Positions 25,886 through 38,367 of a DNA stretch of 64,000 nucleotides are shown here, piece by piece. This stretch comes from Sclerodactyla briareus (taxonomy: Eukaryota; Echinodermata; Holothuroidea; Dendrochirotida; Sclerodactylidae): contig JAODTK010000999.1 in assembly GCA_026419785.1 (NCBI GenBank), positions 434,001-498,000 on the forward strand, in the 5' to 3' direction. The position numbers and the translations under genes were made by a program. The notes beneath the pieces are model-generated. The model was not told where the DNA came from. It worked only from the letters and a program-made list of their open reading frames with translations, and ran no database searches. Each line of letters begins with the position of its first letter. The first letter of the stretch is position 1.

Positions 25886-26915
25886 AAACTAGACATGTGA
25901 AGGCGGGTAAACCGCCCACGTGTATATCCCCACTTTTGAGCAATCATTGGAAGAAGTATCTAACGACCCCATAAAGACCCCATTTTGGTCAGAAACCAAG
26001 ACAAACTTCATCCACCAAGTTTTGTTGTAATCCATGGGTGTTGATAGGCACATGAATTATGCGAATTTGACACAGATGGCTTTGAAATGACTTCTAAATT
26101 GTGAGGAACAAATGTAGCCCCCATCCACCAAGTTTTGTTCAAATCTGACAAAGTTTGGAAAATCCATAAATTTCACAAATTTGACCTTTGATGACCTTGA
26201 AATGACCTCCACATTTTTCGGGATCAACTATAGTCCCTACCCACCAAGTTTCGTTCAAATCTGACAAAGTTTGGAAAATCGCATAATTTTTGCAAGTTTG
26301 ACCTCCGATTACCTTGAAATGACCTCCACATTTTTCGGATTCAACTATATTTCATTCCCACCAAGTTTCGTTCAAATCTGACAAAGTTTGGAAAATCCAT
26401 AAATTTCACAAATTTGACCTTTGATGACCTTGAAATGACCTCCACATTTTTCGGGATCAACTATAGTCCCTACCCACCAAGTTTCGTTCAAATCCGACTA
26501 ACTTGAAAATTTCGCGAAATTATGCAAATTAGCGGCCCCCAGCATGCAGCGATGCCCTTCCGAACTCATCCGAGATTTCACTAGGGCGGACAAGTGTACC
26601 AAGTTTCAGATCAATCGGATAAAGCGTTAAAGAGTTATTGCGCTAACAGGAAAATCTTCCAATCATGGAAATTATGCAAATTAGCGGACCCCGCTAATGT
26701 GGCGACGCCCACTTTCAAACTCATCCGAGATTTCACTAAGGCGGACATGTGTGCCAAGTTTCGGCTCGAACGGACAAAGTGTTGGAGAGGATTGCCCTAA
26801 CAAGAAACGCTGGGCGGACGCGGACGCGTCCGGACGCGGACGTGGATGCGGACGCGGCGGCAGCGGAGACGGCGAAGCCAAAACCATAATATCCCCGAAG
26901 TGGGGATATAATCAC
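25886..26915 (+). repeat. Family A dispersed repeat, long copy with terminal hairpin
   Basis: The phrases 'ccaccaagtttcgttcaaat', 'ctgacaaagtttggaaaat' and 'gaccttgaaatgacctcca' recur four to five times between 26000 and 26510 with a period of about 120 bp. The part at 26520-26800 holds two copies of an 'aaattatgcaaattagcgg' block. The right end is a GGACGC-rich tract (26812-26875) followed by the hairpin 'ccataatatcccc...ggggatataat' at 26883-26910. A 'tatatcccca' phrase near 25922 may be the matching left end. Confidence 0.8.
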
Positions 26916-28200
26916 AGCACTCAAATCATTTCTATTCTTGGAGGAAATGGTGATCAGTCTGCGAATTTCCATAGAAGCCGGCTGGCCACAACGAATGTAT
27001 GTTTTGCCACAAGGACCTATTCCACGAAATTACAAATTTTGACCAAATACTGTTGTTTCAACAAAAAGAAGTTTAGTTTCTAAAGTCAATACAATAGATT
27101 ACTACAGTATGGGTAGCTTCATAGCTGGAAAGAAGGACATGAAATAGAGGCTGAATGGAACTTTAAATATGTTCTTTAGACAGTTAAAAAATATGAATAT
27201 GGCAGATTTGAATTCATTAAAATGTCTGGTAGCGCTGTTGTGGTAATGCCATGATGGTAAGGCCATGACCAAAGCCTTACTTTGGCTAATACATGTTAAA
27301 CAAGATAAAGTTGTTAGGAAATGTTGATTTGAATAGTGAGAATCCTGTGTTTCATCTAGATTTGAGAAATTTAACTGTTTCTGAAGTTTAAGTGACATTT
27401 AAGTACCAGCAACCACAGTGAATAAAACGGGGAGTCTCTATACTTTACCATATACCTTACCAATAAGGTAATGCGTGACATTCTAACTGGTGTGAGGAAT
27501 TCAGTGCATGCAAGCAGTAGGCCTCGGTTGATGTGACTTGCATTCTAAGAATATTCCACTCCAATATGTATATCTTACACAAATTGAAGAAATGTATTAT
27601 ATTTAGAGAACGCTCTTTTTTTGTGTGACATATTTGAGTATAAATTACAATTGGTTGCTCATTATAGTGGAAGACATTGCTGTAATCATAACTTAGTTTC
27701 ATGCGTGATTATTAGGCTCAGTGAAACTATGATACAGTATGAATAATACTTTGATATACATCTATTTGCAGCTGCTTCTTGAAAGCTGTTCATGATGACA
27801 TGTTTTCTTGGTAAAATAAAAAGTGACATTTTGACATCTGCTAATTGAATATGCATGAATGAATTACTGTATGTCATTCTTAATTTATATAAATATTATT
27901 GGAAATTTGAGACTTACAGCTTTTTTCTGATTTTTTCATTGATTTTGAACAGTCTTTGAAATTTAACGGTCATGTCCACTTTCACAGGAATTGCCCATAA
28001 GCCCATCTCCCGAAACATACATTTCATGACAAATTCAATTCACACCAGTATATACCGTCTATTAGAGGTTGAGATAAAATTACCAGAATCCCCTGCCCCC
28101 CCCCCCAACTCCCCAAACCTTACTTATGGTAATCTATTAGCAATTTACTTTCATTTTAGAACTACATAAATGGGGGGGGGGGCTAGTCTATTGTGCTTAC
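26916..28200. other. A+T-rich sequence, no gene recognised
   Basis: No recognisable exon. A C-run at 28096-28107 and a G-run at 28171-28181 are present. Confidence 0.5.
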
Positions 28201-28204
28201 CGCC

Positions 28205-28325
28205 TCATTGTTATAATCATAATAAGATAATAATGAAACACATTTATATAGCCACAATAGCCCCCTTTATAACAAGATTGAATTCTAAAGTGCTTCACAG
28301 AAAGTAGAAAGTACATAAAAGTTAC
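28205..28325 (+). mobile_element. SINE-like fragment
   Basis: The order 'taataatgaaacacattt', 'atatagc' and 'ctaaagtgcttcacag' matches the common pattern of an (ATA)-rich lead, 'tttatatagcgc' and 'aaagcgctttaca' seen in many invertebrate SINE-type repeats. It shares the 'aagtgcttcaca' wording with the SINE at 25.0 kb. Confidence 0.4.
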
Positions 28326-29640
28326 AAAAATAATATGATCAAAGAGTAAGAATAGTAAAACTATAGATTGAGGGGTGCAAGTATGTCAAAAATACTTTTA
28401 CAAAATTGACATATTTTGATGGCAAAAAGCAGGAAACCAACTTCACCAAGCCTCACATTCTCTTTCCCACCTCAGAACATAACAACAACTTTGACCTTTT
28501 ATTCCCCCTCCTCACACTATGTTAGGGCTTCTATGTTAGTAATGAACAATACAATGAACATCATTATTGAATTCGGGAGAGGTCTTCCCAGAATAATGAG
28601 AGCCAAAGAAAACAAATCACAGCCCCTGGCTCTTCTGAATGAGAAGGCACTGTAGGCGGTACCCTTCATAGATTCCATGAAACCGGATTGCACATGGAAA
28701 TGTATAAATAGATGAAGCCGATAGGAAGCATGTTACTATGTGAGCTTCAATGCATAAGAGCAACAAGACTTGCTCAATGAAATGATAGGTCCTTCATATA
28801 CAGAAGCATGACAAATTGACAGAGCCTGTATATCTGCTGGGTTATGTACATGTTTTCACTAATCAGTTGCGGAGTGACGGTGGAAATGTTCTGGACAAAC
28901 AAATGTAGATCAACAACAATACAAGCAATCACTGCTCAGTGCATTCTAGTTTCTCTGAATTTACCTTCCACTACCTGGAGAAACATTCCTGATTACCCCT
29001 GCTTCTTACCCAGACATAATTATCTCCTAGATGGAAACACAAGTTGTTCGTTTTCAAAACACCCAACACTTCCCGTCTCACGGCCTTTTGGCTCGTTTTG
29101 CAGTGCTCCATCACAAGCGTGCGTGCATCTGTGACATCAGTGAGTCACCTTGACAACGAATGGAAGCTGTCGTGACTGTCTGAAGCTGCGTAAGGAAGGC
29201 TGAAATTATAACCACTCTCCTGTGTGAAGACAGCTGCCTGAATAAATTTTGAACGCGCAGGACAAGTAGCAAGAACAAAATCTTATGGTAGATGGAAAAA
29301 TGTTGGGTTGAGGACTCAATTTAGCATCAAGTTTGACTTTAAATGGGCGTCACTCAGATTAAAATGTAATCCTAAACCCACACTTCCACAGAGATTCTTG
29401 TGCATTTTGCATAGAGCCACAACAATTTCTTGCTTTCTAAATGTCAAATTCAGTATTCAGCTTCATTTATTACTCTGCTTTCCTCAGGGTTTGCCCATTG
29501 GTTTTATTATCTGCTCTTTAAAAGTATATAGTGGAAACCTGTTGGCTGTGATTTTGCATTTATAATAACTGTATTATTAATTCTTATTACCTGCAATGTA
29601 TACAATAAATCAATAAATCAATATCGGAGCACCACTAAGT
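28326..29640. other. No gene recognised; possible repeat tail
   Basis: No exon is recognised. The stretch 29590-29622 ends in 'aataaatcaataaatcaat', a short tandem tail of the kind left by CR1-like LINEs, but no coding remnant precedes it. Confidence 0.4.
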
Positions 29641-29905
29641 GTCTACTATTAACCACATCACCATAGCCTCTACAGTTCCTCTGTATTGTGGCTAACAAGC
29701 TCAATGGATGAAACACATAAAAAAGGCTAATTACCCAACAGTACTTAATTACACATTCGTGCCCAAGGTCAAATCAGATTGTTCTCCTCCCAACCCGGAT
29801 ATTCATGAGAATCAGTCTTACAGTTTCTGAGAAATCTGCTGATGGGTGACATACGCGCGCCTAAGTGATCGCTAAGTCACCTCTGAACTCCATTCAGGCA
29901 GGAAG
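29640..29905 (+). repeat. Family B, 3' portion
   Basis: Carries the family B landmarks 'accacatcaccatagc', 'ggctaattaccca', 'aaatcagattgtt', 'tctgagaaatc', 'gatcgctaagtca' and 'ctgaactccattcaggca' in order, without the CA tract. It is 5'-truncated. Confidence 0.7.
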
Positions 29906-31985
29906 CAGACCAATAATTTCAACCAAATAGTGTTACCTCATCAATATAGCTAATTGCCACTGCATATCAAGCATTCGCCACATCATTCTATTTGTAAGTG
30001 GGGGAGGGTTCTTATTTTTGTTCTTATTTTCAAGATCAATATATATTATTAATTCCAATTTCAATTTTGTTCTGCTGACAACCATTGTGCTCGATGAGGG
30101 GATGAGGGAAACTGTCAGTTTATTAGTTTCATGAATTGTGAAATCAAGTGGAAACTAGGTCACAGCATCCACCCTGAGCACTATTGTACAATCATTATTA
30201 CCTGTCCAGAAATAACACTAACTGAATATGTTCATAACACAGAGAATGGATTACAGGCGTGTATTAATGAATTGATAGGAGCGTGTCAAGACTATAGCTA
30301 TAGCCTAAATGATGGTAACAATCACTCAAATGCAACCTCAATAGTGATGGTCCTAAATTGATAAGGATATCATGTGAATCACTCAATGAGCATTTTTTTC
30401 TTCTATCTCTCCAAAAAATAACAGCAAAACTACAGACCTAACCTACAATATCAACAGTTTTTCTGTTATTCAGCAGAATGTTCACATAGGACAGTGTTAA
30501 TTTGTGGCACCTACTTTGCATAGCCGACAATTTTGTAAGACATCAATGAAGTGTGGCCGCTGACCACACCAGTCCCAAAATATTTCATGTTATATATAGA
30601 GTTTTTGCTGTGTCTGGCTTTACTCCGTTCAACAAGCTGATTAGAAATATACGTTGCTGAAAATTTTATTGTAGGTTAGTTACCGTGGAGGCCTTGTATT
30701 TCTATCACCCTGACAACAGCAAAGGACTTGTAAGTCGCTTTTCAATCTATTTAAGATTCCTCCCAAATACAGCCCCTTCCCAAAAATGCCCCGTAAACTT
30801 GTTTTCATGGTGTAAAAGCACTACTGTGAAACATGACCCAATCAGAACCAAGAAAACACTAAGCTTAAGTTAACAGTGGGTCTATTCCAGCGTGGTTAAT
30901 GTCAGAGAAAAAAATCTTGGCAAATATGATAAAACTTGCATAACTCAGCTAAAAATGTATGGTAGACATCATGTTGAATGGCGAATGGGTTTGTGATTAT
31001 GACATATATGTTACTGACATCAGACCTAAGTCACCTAACATTACCCTTACTATGGGTGTTGTAAGTGTTACTGTATATTATTAACAATAGGATGGATGCG
31101 TTTGTGTTTATGTCCATCTCATTAGCGCCCCCTTTGAACCATGCTGATTGACCGAGTAGTATTCTCTGTTGTTGTGTATCGCCTGCTCAGCGTACATGTG
31201 TCTCAGTGCTTCTCTTCATGCAATCTTTGCTGGAGCATTTTCCTGGAGTCTTGAAAAAAAAACAAAAAAAAAAAACCATGGACTGAAAACTCAATTTTCC
31301 CATGTGCTACTGTGGATGACCAAGGGATTTGGTTGGTTTCATCATAGAGTTCATCGTTTGGTGACCAATTGTTATTGGTGGCCTTCCTTTGAAAAGTGTC
31401 AATTTTGTGATCAAGTAATCATTTCACTGATTACCTGGTCTTAATGTATTATGGTGGATGGGTGGCAGGTAAGGAATACTCCTGGGCAGCTGGAGAGGGG
31501 GGGGGGGGGGGGTGTTTAGGGGGGGGAGGGGGTTAATTGGTGTCACTCATTTGAAATCCACCAGAAAATTCCGATGTTCCAACTTGCCCCACATTCCAAC
31601 TATCCCCACCCGCTCCTATAACAACAAAACATGTGGGTGTTCTTACTGTACTAACGAAACAAGTGGGTGCCCGAACCACTAATCCTGCCTGTTCTGTAAT
31701 CAGTTGTTGTTTTTGTCAAGGTTTTCAGGTTTCAACCACTCTGATCGTGGTGGTCTGAAGAAAGGGTGATATATTCTAGTTAGCAAATAATGACAGCAGG
31801 TTCTAAAAGAATCATAGAGGTGGCTGTAGTTGCCAGCTCTAACAGTTTTACATATAATGGCAGTATTGTGAAAATGTGGATAAATAATTCGTTTTTGATG
31901 ACCAATAAAAATTAGACATTATTTTACATCCAGTGACCCCCTCCTCCAACTTTACATATCTCACAGGTCTCTTTGAAATTCAACA
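29906..31985. other. No gene recognised; G-rich tract
   Basis: No recognisable exon. A 16-base G-run at 31497-31512 is followed by two further G-runs to 31531, which could fold as a G-quadruplex. Confidence 0.5.
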
Positions 31986-32610
31986 AATTTTGAAAATTAG
32001 ACAAATTAAATGACCTGTAATGACCTCAACTCATATTTTATATACACAGAACTCAAGGCAGATCATGCACATCCACCAGTTTTGTGGAAATTTGACAAAC
32101 TTTCAAAATTTGAATAACACATGCCGAATGGACAAATTGAATGAATCCCAACTGACCCTAAAATTATGTTTACATTTGTCAGGACTGAAGGCAGACCATA
32201 TCCATCAGGTTTTGTGGAAATCCTCAGTTTTTGGCATAAAACGTCCAGAACTGCCTGAAGCACATGCCAGATTCTGGTAGCTAGTAGGCTATGCAATCAG
32301 ACTAATATATTTCATACTGAAAATCAAATCAGTTCCCTATTACCAAACCACATCACCATAACACCACTCATCTATAATCTTGCTACCAAGCCAAACAATA
32401 AAATACATAAACTATGCTGATTACCCCAATTGATCAGTAGCGTGTAGTGTGCCCAAAATCCAATTGATGTTATTCACCCAGCCACGATACCATACAAAAT
32501 TTCAACAAAATTGGTATGTATGACATACGGACACCTATGATACACACACACACACAACAAAGTGATCGCTTAAGCGCTTCCTGGACTCCATTAGATGAGA
32601 CAATAAAACC
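31986..32610 (+). repeat. Family B, truncated copy
   Basis: Contains 'catccaccagttttgtggaa', 'actgaaaatcaaatcagttc', 'aaccacatcaccata', 'cacccagcca', 'ctacg.aa'-type spacing and a CA tract at 32541-32554. It ends in 'gatcgcttaagcgcttcctg' and 'ccattagatgagaca'. No insert splits its CA tract. Confidence 0.8.
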
Positions 32611-33490
32611 TAATGACACCGTTATATACCCCCGTTATAGTTTCAAATTAAAACAGTACCATATATCTTTTTAATCATCTCTTACAACAGACAATGATAT
32701 GTTGGCTTCGTTCCTGAGGCTGCAGGGGGTGGGCTGGTAGTGCTGCATGTGGTAATGATTGGATATTTAGGGTCATTAGGGAAGCATGTGGTGACTTTCA
32801 GCAAACCTCGATACTAATAATAAATAGTCTCACAGTAGTAATCTTGTTGAAGACTGTGAATAATCATGGCTTCACTGGCTTGTGGATAACCATGGCTTGT
32901 GCATAGCTGTACATCAGAGGTCATCATCAGTTTAATTTGCATAATATACTTACATTCAACAACATCGATAAATTTGCATGAAATTGGTTGGATTTAATAG
33001 GCTACATAGCAGACATGATCAGCGAAAATGTAAAGGGGCATTTCGAGGTCATCAAAGGTTTAAATTAAGCGAACATGTAGAAGTTTTAAACCCCCTGCCA
33101 GTAGCTTCAAAAACATTTAAGATTGCGCTTGTCAATTGGAGCTGCATACCGCACACAGACATTCCCTGATATGTGTCTGTTACAAAGTTGTCATACATGG
33201 CACCTGCATTGTAGGAGTTGCACCAACTACAGTGCATCATGGCAACGTTATGCAACATACAAGGCATGGTCACTGTTTACACAAGCAGTAGTAACAGTTC
33301 TCTGGGTGGCACTGACGAAACAGGCATGAGTCAGTGCCTCATGAAATGATACAATTTAGTGAATACACTAGATGTGAAGACGAATATAGGTTTATAGCAC
33401 AATGTGATAGTCAGTGAGCAATACAACAGAAGTGACTAGTACCAAAGTAGCCAAACAATTTGTCAGCCAGAGTTCATACAACAAGTTGTA
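32611..33490. other. No gene recognised
   Basis: Unique-looking sequence. The nearby frames on both strands are short and unrecognised. Confidence 0.5.
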
Positions 33491-33799
33491 TTCACAAAAC
33501 TTACTGGTTTGTGAATCTGTGAACTACGAATACTTACCCCATATTGCACTTTGCACCCCACCCCGCGCCATTGAACATCTGGCAATCTTTTACAGTAGTC
33601 CGGGCTGGCAACCCTATCGTCCTTCTTATTTTTCTAGGCAGAGGCGTCCAAGGGATTGAGGGGCGTAGGCCCGCGATCCGACGACGAGGACGCCCCGTGA
33701 GGCCAGGAAGTGGGGACGGTGAGGGGGGGGGGTGGGGTACGTCCAATATGGGGTAAGTATTCGTAGTTCACAGATTCACAAACCAGTAAGTTTTGTGAA
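33491..33799. mobile_element. MITE with perfect 55-bp terminal inverted repeats
   Basis: 33491-33545 and 33745-33799 are exact reverse complements over 55 bp. The end begins 'ttcacaaaacttactggttt' and passes through 'tgtgaactacgaatacttac' to 'cccatatt'. The 199-bp interior has no coding capacity. Its left half continues through 'gcactttgcaccccaccccg' and 'catctggcaatcttttaca', which is the reverse complement of the right end of the large element (about 39360-39450). It is therefore a small non-autonomous relative. Flanks are 'gta' and 'atc', so no obvious target-site duplication is seen. The perfect TIRs imply a young insertion. Confidence 0.92.
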
Positions 33800-34439
33800 A
33801 TCTATTCACTTACTCAACTTACCCCATATTGCACTTTGCACCAGACTAAGCCCAGGGCCACTTGAGTGCGGGTCCGTGCCGTCACGAACAGGGGTGTTGG
33901 TCGGTTGTAGATGCAGACCAGCCCTCGTGCCAGGTAGGCCGAGTCTGTGTTGGAGAAGCAGCATGAAACGAAACGTCGTGTGGAAACCCCACCGACGCTC
34001 GAATACAGTCTCGCAAGAAGCGTAGCTCGGGAGAACGAGGAGGGCGACTCTCCAGGCTCGCGGTGCAACGAGGTAGTGCACATTGTGAACCGAGCGAAAC
34101 CTGCTCAGAGATATGGCGGCCTTGCGCGGCTCTCTATCCCACGGACTGAGAAAGCCTTCGCGCGGAGAGAAAAGCTGAATACATAGGAGCGAGTGAGTGC
34201 GTGGACGAACGAACTTCGTTTTCACCAGTACCAGTGCCTGTCCGCAACGGACACCCACACCTGACGCCTCCAAACCGTGGAAGAATTCCGCGGTGCAGAG
34301 GTAAGTCTCTCGACGTGTGAACCCAACCCACGACCGCCGTGGGGTCGGACCCACCGCCTCGAAGAGCTGACATGGCCTCGGATGTCGGAAGAGTAGGTGC
34401 GAGGCTGCGACCCACAGGCTTGGGAGTACCAATCTGGCC

Positions 34440-35300
34440 CGGGAGGGACTAAAGGGTCGGATCACGGGTGAGCCCACCAATGGCTCGGGAGAGGCGATCT
34501 GGCTCAGGAGGGCAGAAAGAGTCGGGCCCCTGCTCTGGAGAGTCGGCGGGTCCGATCCTCTGCCGTAGGGGCCGACCTCCCACAGGGAGGGCAGAGAGGT
34601 CGGATAGGCTATGGAAGCCCGGGATGAACCAATCCCCGGGGATCGAGGCTTAAGGGAAAGCCGGCAGGAAGCGTGGGACCACTGCTCTGGAGAGTCGGGA
34701 GGCTCGATACTGGCTCGGTTAGGATCATCTCCCAGGGAGGGCAGGAAGAGTCGAACCACTGCTCTGGAGAGTCGCAGGTCCGATCTCGGCTCGGTAGGGC
34801 GGATCTCACACAGGAGGCAGGAAGAGTCGGCTCCGGCTATGAAAGCCCGGGATGAGGCGAACCACTGCACAGGGCGCTGCTTCGGATGGGGAAGAGCGGT
34901 ACGCGGCTCCAAGAGGGACGGGAAAGTCGAACCGCGGCTCGGGAGGGTCGATCTGGATCAAGAGAGTCGGAGGAGTGGGATGACGGCTCCGGAGGAGTCG
35001 GTAGGGCTAACTCTCCGCCCGGGAGAGCCCGTCTGGCCCAGGGGTGCTAGAGTCAGACCACGGAACTGGAAAACCGGTAAGGCCGACCCTCGGCTCGGGT
35101 GAGCCCATCTAAATCAGGGGGGGCGAAGAAGTCCGACCACCAGCTCCGGAGGGTCGAAGAGGCGACACACGGCTCGAAACGGCCGACAGAGACGGTTCAC
35201 GGCTCTGGAGAAGCCTACCCACGGCTTCGGAGGCAGGACCGTCCGGGAAGCCGAAGAGGGGGGGACGGGGGGCTCACGGCTCTGGAGGGCGGACCCGCTC
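34440..35300 (+). repeat. Irregular GC-rich repeat, 'ctctggagagtcgg' motif
   Basis: The motifs 'gctctggagagtcgg', 'ggctcgggagggtcgatct' and 'gggagggcaggaagagtcg' recur many times at irregular spacing of about 50-90 bp. They keep several frames open on both strands, including part of a 368-codon minus-strand frame (33806-34912) that ends within the TIR. The composition is arginine/proline/serine-rich and resembles no family, so I do not call it a protein. Confidence 0.75.
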
Positions 35301-35394
35301 TGGAGTCTCTAGTGAGACAAGTCCCCGCTGGGAACACGGACGCCCCCAACACCGTGGCACATGTTCTTTGCTGTCAGGGGGTCCGGCCTAGACC

Positions 35395-35965
35395 GGTCTG
35401 TAACAGGGCCGCTGTAGGGAGCACGGGATACCGCGGGGTAAGTCGGTTGTCCGTAAAATCGGGCCGGACGGGCTCGTCTCTCACGCGAACAGGGCTGGTC
35501 GGTCGAGTGAACGTGCTGATTCAGGAAAAACGTTCCGACGTGAAGGTGATGACTGCGTGAAGTAAGCCATGGGGCCACCGGAGTAGACGGCAGAGAGGCT
35601 GCAGGGCGCACGGCTACATCGGGGTGAGCCAGATGCTCCGTAAACGGCCGTTGGTTCTGTCTATCAGCGGACAGGCGGGTCGATCGAGCGAACGTGCTGG
35701 CTTCGGGGAAAGCGCGTCCGGCGCGAAGGTGATGACTGTGTCGAAGTAAGCCATGGGGTCCCCGGAGTAGACGGTGCAGAGACGGCTGCAAGAGCAGGGC
35801 TACCTCGGGGGGAGCCGGTGGCTCCGTAACCGGGCCGTATGGTTCTGTCTCTTAGCGGACAGGTCGGGCGATCGAGCGAGCGTGCTGGCTTCGGGGAAGC
35901 GGCGGCGACGTGAAGGTGATAACTGCGCAAAAGAAGTAATAGGGTCCACGAGTAGACTGCAGAAG
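35395..35965 (+). repeat. ~180-bp tandem repeat, three units
   Basis: The anchor 'gaaggtgatgactgcg' (with variants) occurs near 35541, 35719 and 35901. Each is preceded by 'cgagcgaacgtgctggcttc' or similar and followed by 'gaagtaagccatggggtcc' and 'cggagtagacgg'. The preceding block 'ggttctgtct.t.agcggaca' is also repeated. Confidence 0.9.
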
Positions 35966-37479
35966 AGTGGACGAGAAATTAACTCAGCAGAGAACGAGAC
36001 GTCGGCGAGACTGGCTGCTAGGTCAAGTAGGCCTAAAGGCAACGTAGTCCGCTAGCCAAATTCCGGCAGTCCTATGTCGGCCGTCGGCGTGGTCCCCGCT
36101 ATCTCAGTTAGCTGTCTATGTAGGCGAGCCCTCAGCGCCTAGGCTACGGAGGTGAGCGAAAGTGGGCCTGGTAAGAACCCGAGGAGGTAGCCAACTGCTG
36201 TCTTCTCCCACGGAAGCAGCACGTGAAGCCCGACCCTGACGGAATACGGCCCTGGTCTCGACTGGCAACGGTGTATGTCGCTTTCGACTAAGGGGGGGGG
36301 AAGGATAGATAGAGTCCCATTCCGGGCTGCGAACACTAGTAGTCTCCAGCATCAGGTGGCTCCGCGAGCCCGTGATCTCCTTTGAAAGATCGACTCTGCA
36401 GGGGTGCGCTCCTGGCGGACCAGCAAAACCCAGGCCGTGACCCGAGAGGCCCCTAGTCTAGGCGAGGAGGCTTAGACGGTCCTGACGTAGACCGTGGGGA
36501 AGAATCCTTCCTAGTCGCTCCCTCCAGGACTGGTTAATTTTTTTTTTCAGTCCCGCTAGCCGCACTTCTCGAAATATCCCGCGAGAGGCCCCGGCCGCGA
36601 TGGACGGTTGACTGAAGGCAACTCTTAACGAACGGGCTGGTCACCAGGCCCTGTGCGAGGTCCGTGCGGCCTTAAGCCACCAGCGCTCAAGTCTGACAGA
36701 CTGGCCAAGGATGAGGAGGGCCACCGGAATACCGAACGCGATAGAGTAACTTGTATAGCGACGCGTAGCGAAGTCGTCCCGAACGTAGTAACTATCTCGG
36801 AGAGGACCGAGAACAGTCTTGGCGATGCGGGATCTTAACAACGTCCATCGCCGAAAAAAGATCGCCAGCGCTAAGATCGACCATAGGTTGATCGGGGAAA
36901 ACGGCACCCTAACAAGGATGCTGTCCATACGACCCCCGAGGACTACCGTCGGGTAATAGCCTCGCGCTCCTGGGCGTAGAACCACACTGCTCCACTTGAG
37001 TACAAAGCCTGACAGACAGACCCCGGCGCTCCGGCTGTTTCGGATGGATGCCTCGTACCCTCGGAGACCTCCCGAGAGATCTCGGTATCGAGGAGCATCT
37101 CGTCGTCTTCCTCCCCATCTTGACCGGAACCAAACAGCTGAAGTTCCTGAGGGGCCGCGGCGGCCTAACCTCCCCTACGCGGAGGCCGGGAGGGTCAAGG
37201 AGCCTCAAGCCGTACGGGCCCCAAAACGTCGGCGTTGTAAAAAGTCTGAAAGACTGGCGAAACTGGTCTGCAAAATCGCCCCGCAGGGATCGCGGCTTGG
37301 CTATCCAAATGTAAACTTCTTGCCTAGCGCTCTCCGAATCCGAGCAGAGACCTTCCTGGGGAGAGTTGACGAGTAGGCTGTGCTGCAGGGCTTGGACGAT
37401 CCTGGTCCCCTGGATCCCAGGTCCCCTGGCTGGGTCTGATGCCTGAGCCGTACCGGCCCGACGGATCCGCGGCCGCGGG
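35966..37479. other. GC-rich unique core of the 5.7-kb element
   Basis: Non-repetitive GC-rich sequence with no recognised domain in any frame. A run of ten T at 36538-36547 stands out. A minus-strand frame of 356 codons (36909-37979) runs from the neighbouring array into this core, and its product is unrecognised. Confidence 0.5.
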
Positions 37480-37995
37480 ACGGTCCGACCGCACTTGTCG
37501 GGACCTCCGGGCCGCTTCGAGGTGTAACCACACCCCGATCGGACCCGGCTGGGGACGGCCCGACCTTGATTGTCGGGACTCCGGGCCGTCCCGAGGTGTA
37601 AGACACCCGTTAGGGCCCGGCTGGGCCGGCCCCAACTACTTGTCGGGACCTCCGGGCCGTCCCGAGGTGAAACGAACCACGTTCGGGCCCGGCCGGGCGG
37701 GCCCCCCCCCCCCCCGACCTTCCTGTCGGGACATCCGGGCCGTCCCGCGGTGTAACGAAACACTGTTCGTGCCCGGCCGGGCCGACCCCGACCCTCTCCT
37801 GTCCGGGACCTCCGGGCCGTCCCGAGGTGTGACGACACCCCGTTCGACCCGGCAGGGCCGGCGACGACCTTACCAGTGGGCCTGGACCAGGCAAAGACGA
37901 GCCACTTCGGCCGCCCCGCCTGGGTCGGCCCCGACCTCACCTGTCGGAACCTCCGGACCGTCCGAGGTGTACACGACACCCGTTAGGGTCCGGGC
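37480..37995 (+). repeat. ~70-78-bp very GC-rich tandem repeat, about seven units
   Basis: The anchor 'gggacctccgggccgtcccg' and variants recurs near 37499, 37574, 37645, 37727, 37804 and 37944. Each is followed by 'aggtgtaacgacacccgttc' or similar and by a 'gggcccggccgggcc' block. A C-run of 14 bases lies at about 37701-37714. The last interval is double length, so one unit has decayed. The look is that of Pol I spacer enhancers, but no rRNA gene is in the window. Confidence 0.9.
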
Positions 37996-38367
37996 CGAGG
38001 GAAGGACCAGCAGAGGGGGGGGGCGGCTCCTTGACGTGCGAGACGAGCCACCTCGGCCCGCCCCGCCGGCTTTAGTATGCTGAACCAGCGCTCTATGCCT
38101 GTGGGACTAACGGTTGCTAACGAAGCACCTGCCCACGGGCCCGGAAGGGGCCAAGTCGGGAACATCCCTCTTCTTCGAGCGCCGCCCTATCCGGGCTTCT
38201 CTGCCGTCGGTAGGTAGTCTTCGTAGACAAGGCGCGCCTCCCAGCGTTCCTCTGTCCCAGGTAGCGAAGGCCGGAAGGTCCGGTAGCCGACACACTGTCC
38301 CGTATCTGAGGAAAGTCCCGCTACGGAAAATATCCTTAAGGGGTATCCCTCCCGAGATATAGAATAA

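Noticed and set aside
33806..34912. 368-codon minus-strand frame as a protein gene
   Set aside because: It starts in an irregular GC-rich tandem array and ends in the transposon TIR. The composition is low-complexity Arg/Pro/Ser/Leu with no domain.
37480..38100. Plus-strand 214-codon frame rich in GPSRG repeats
   Set aside because: It overlaps the 70-78-bp GC-rich array, where several frames on both strands are open at once. That indicates composition rather than coding.
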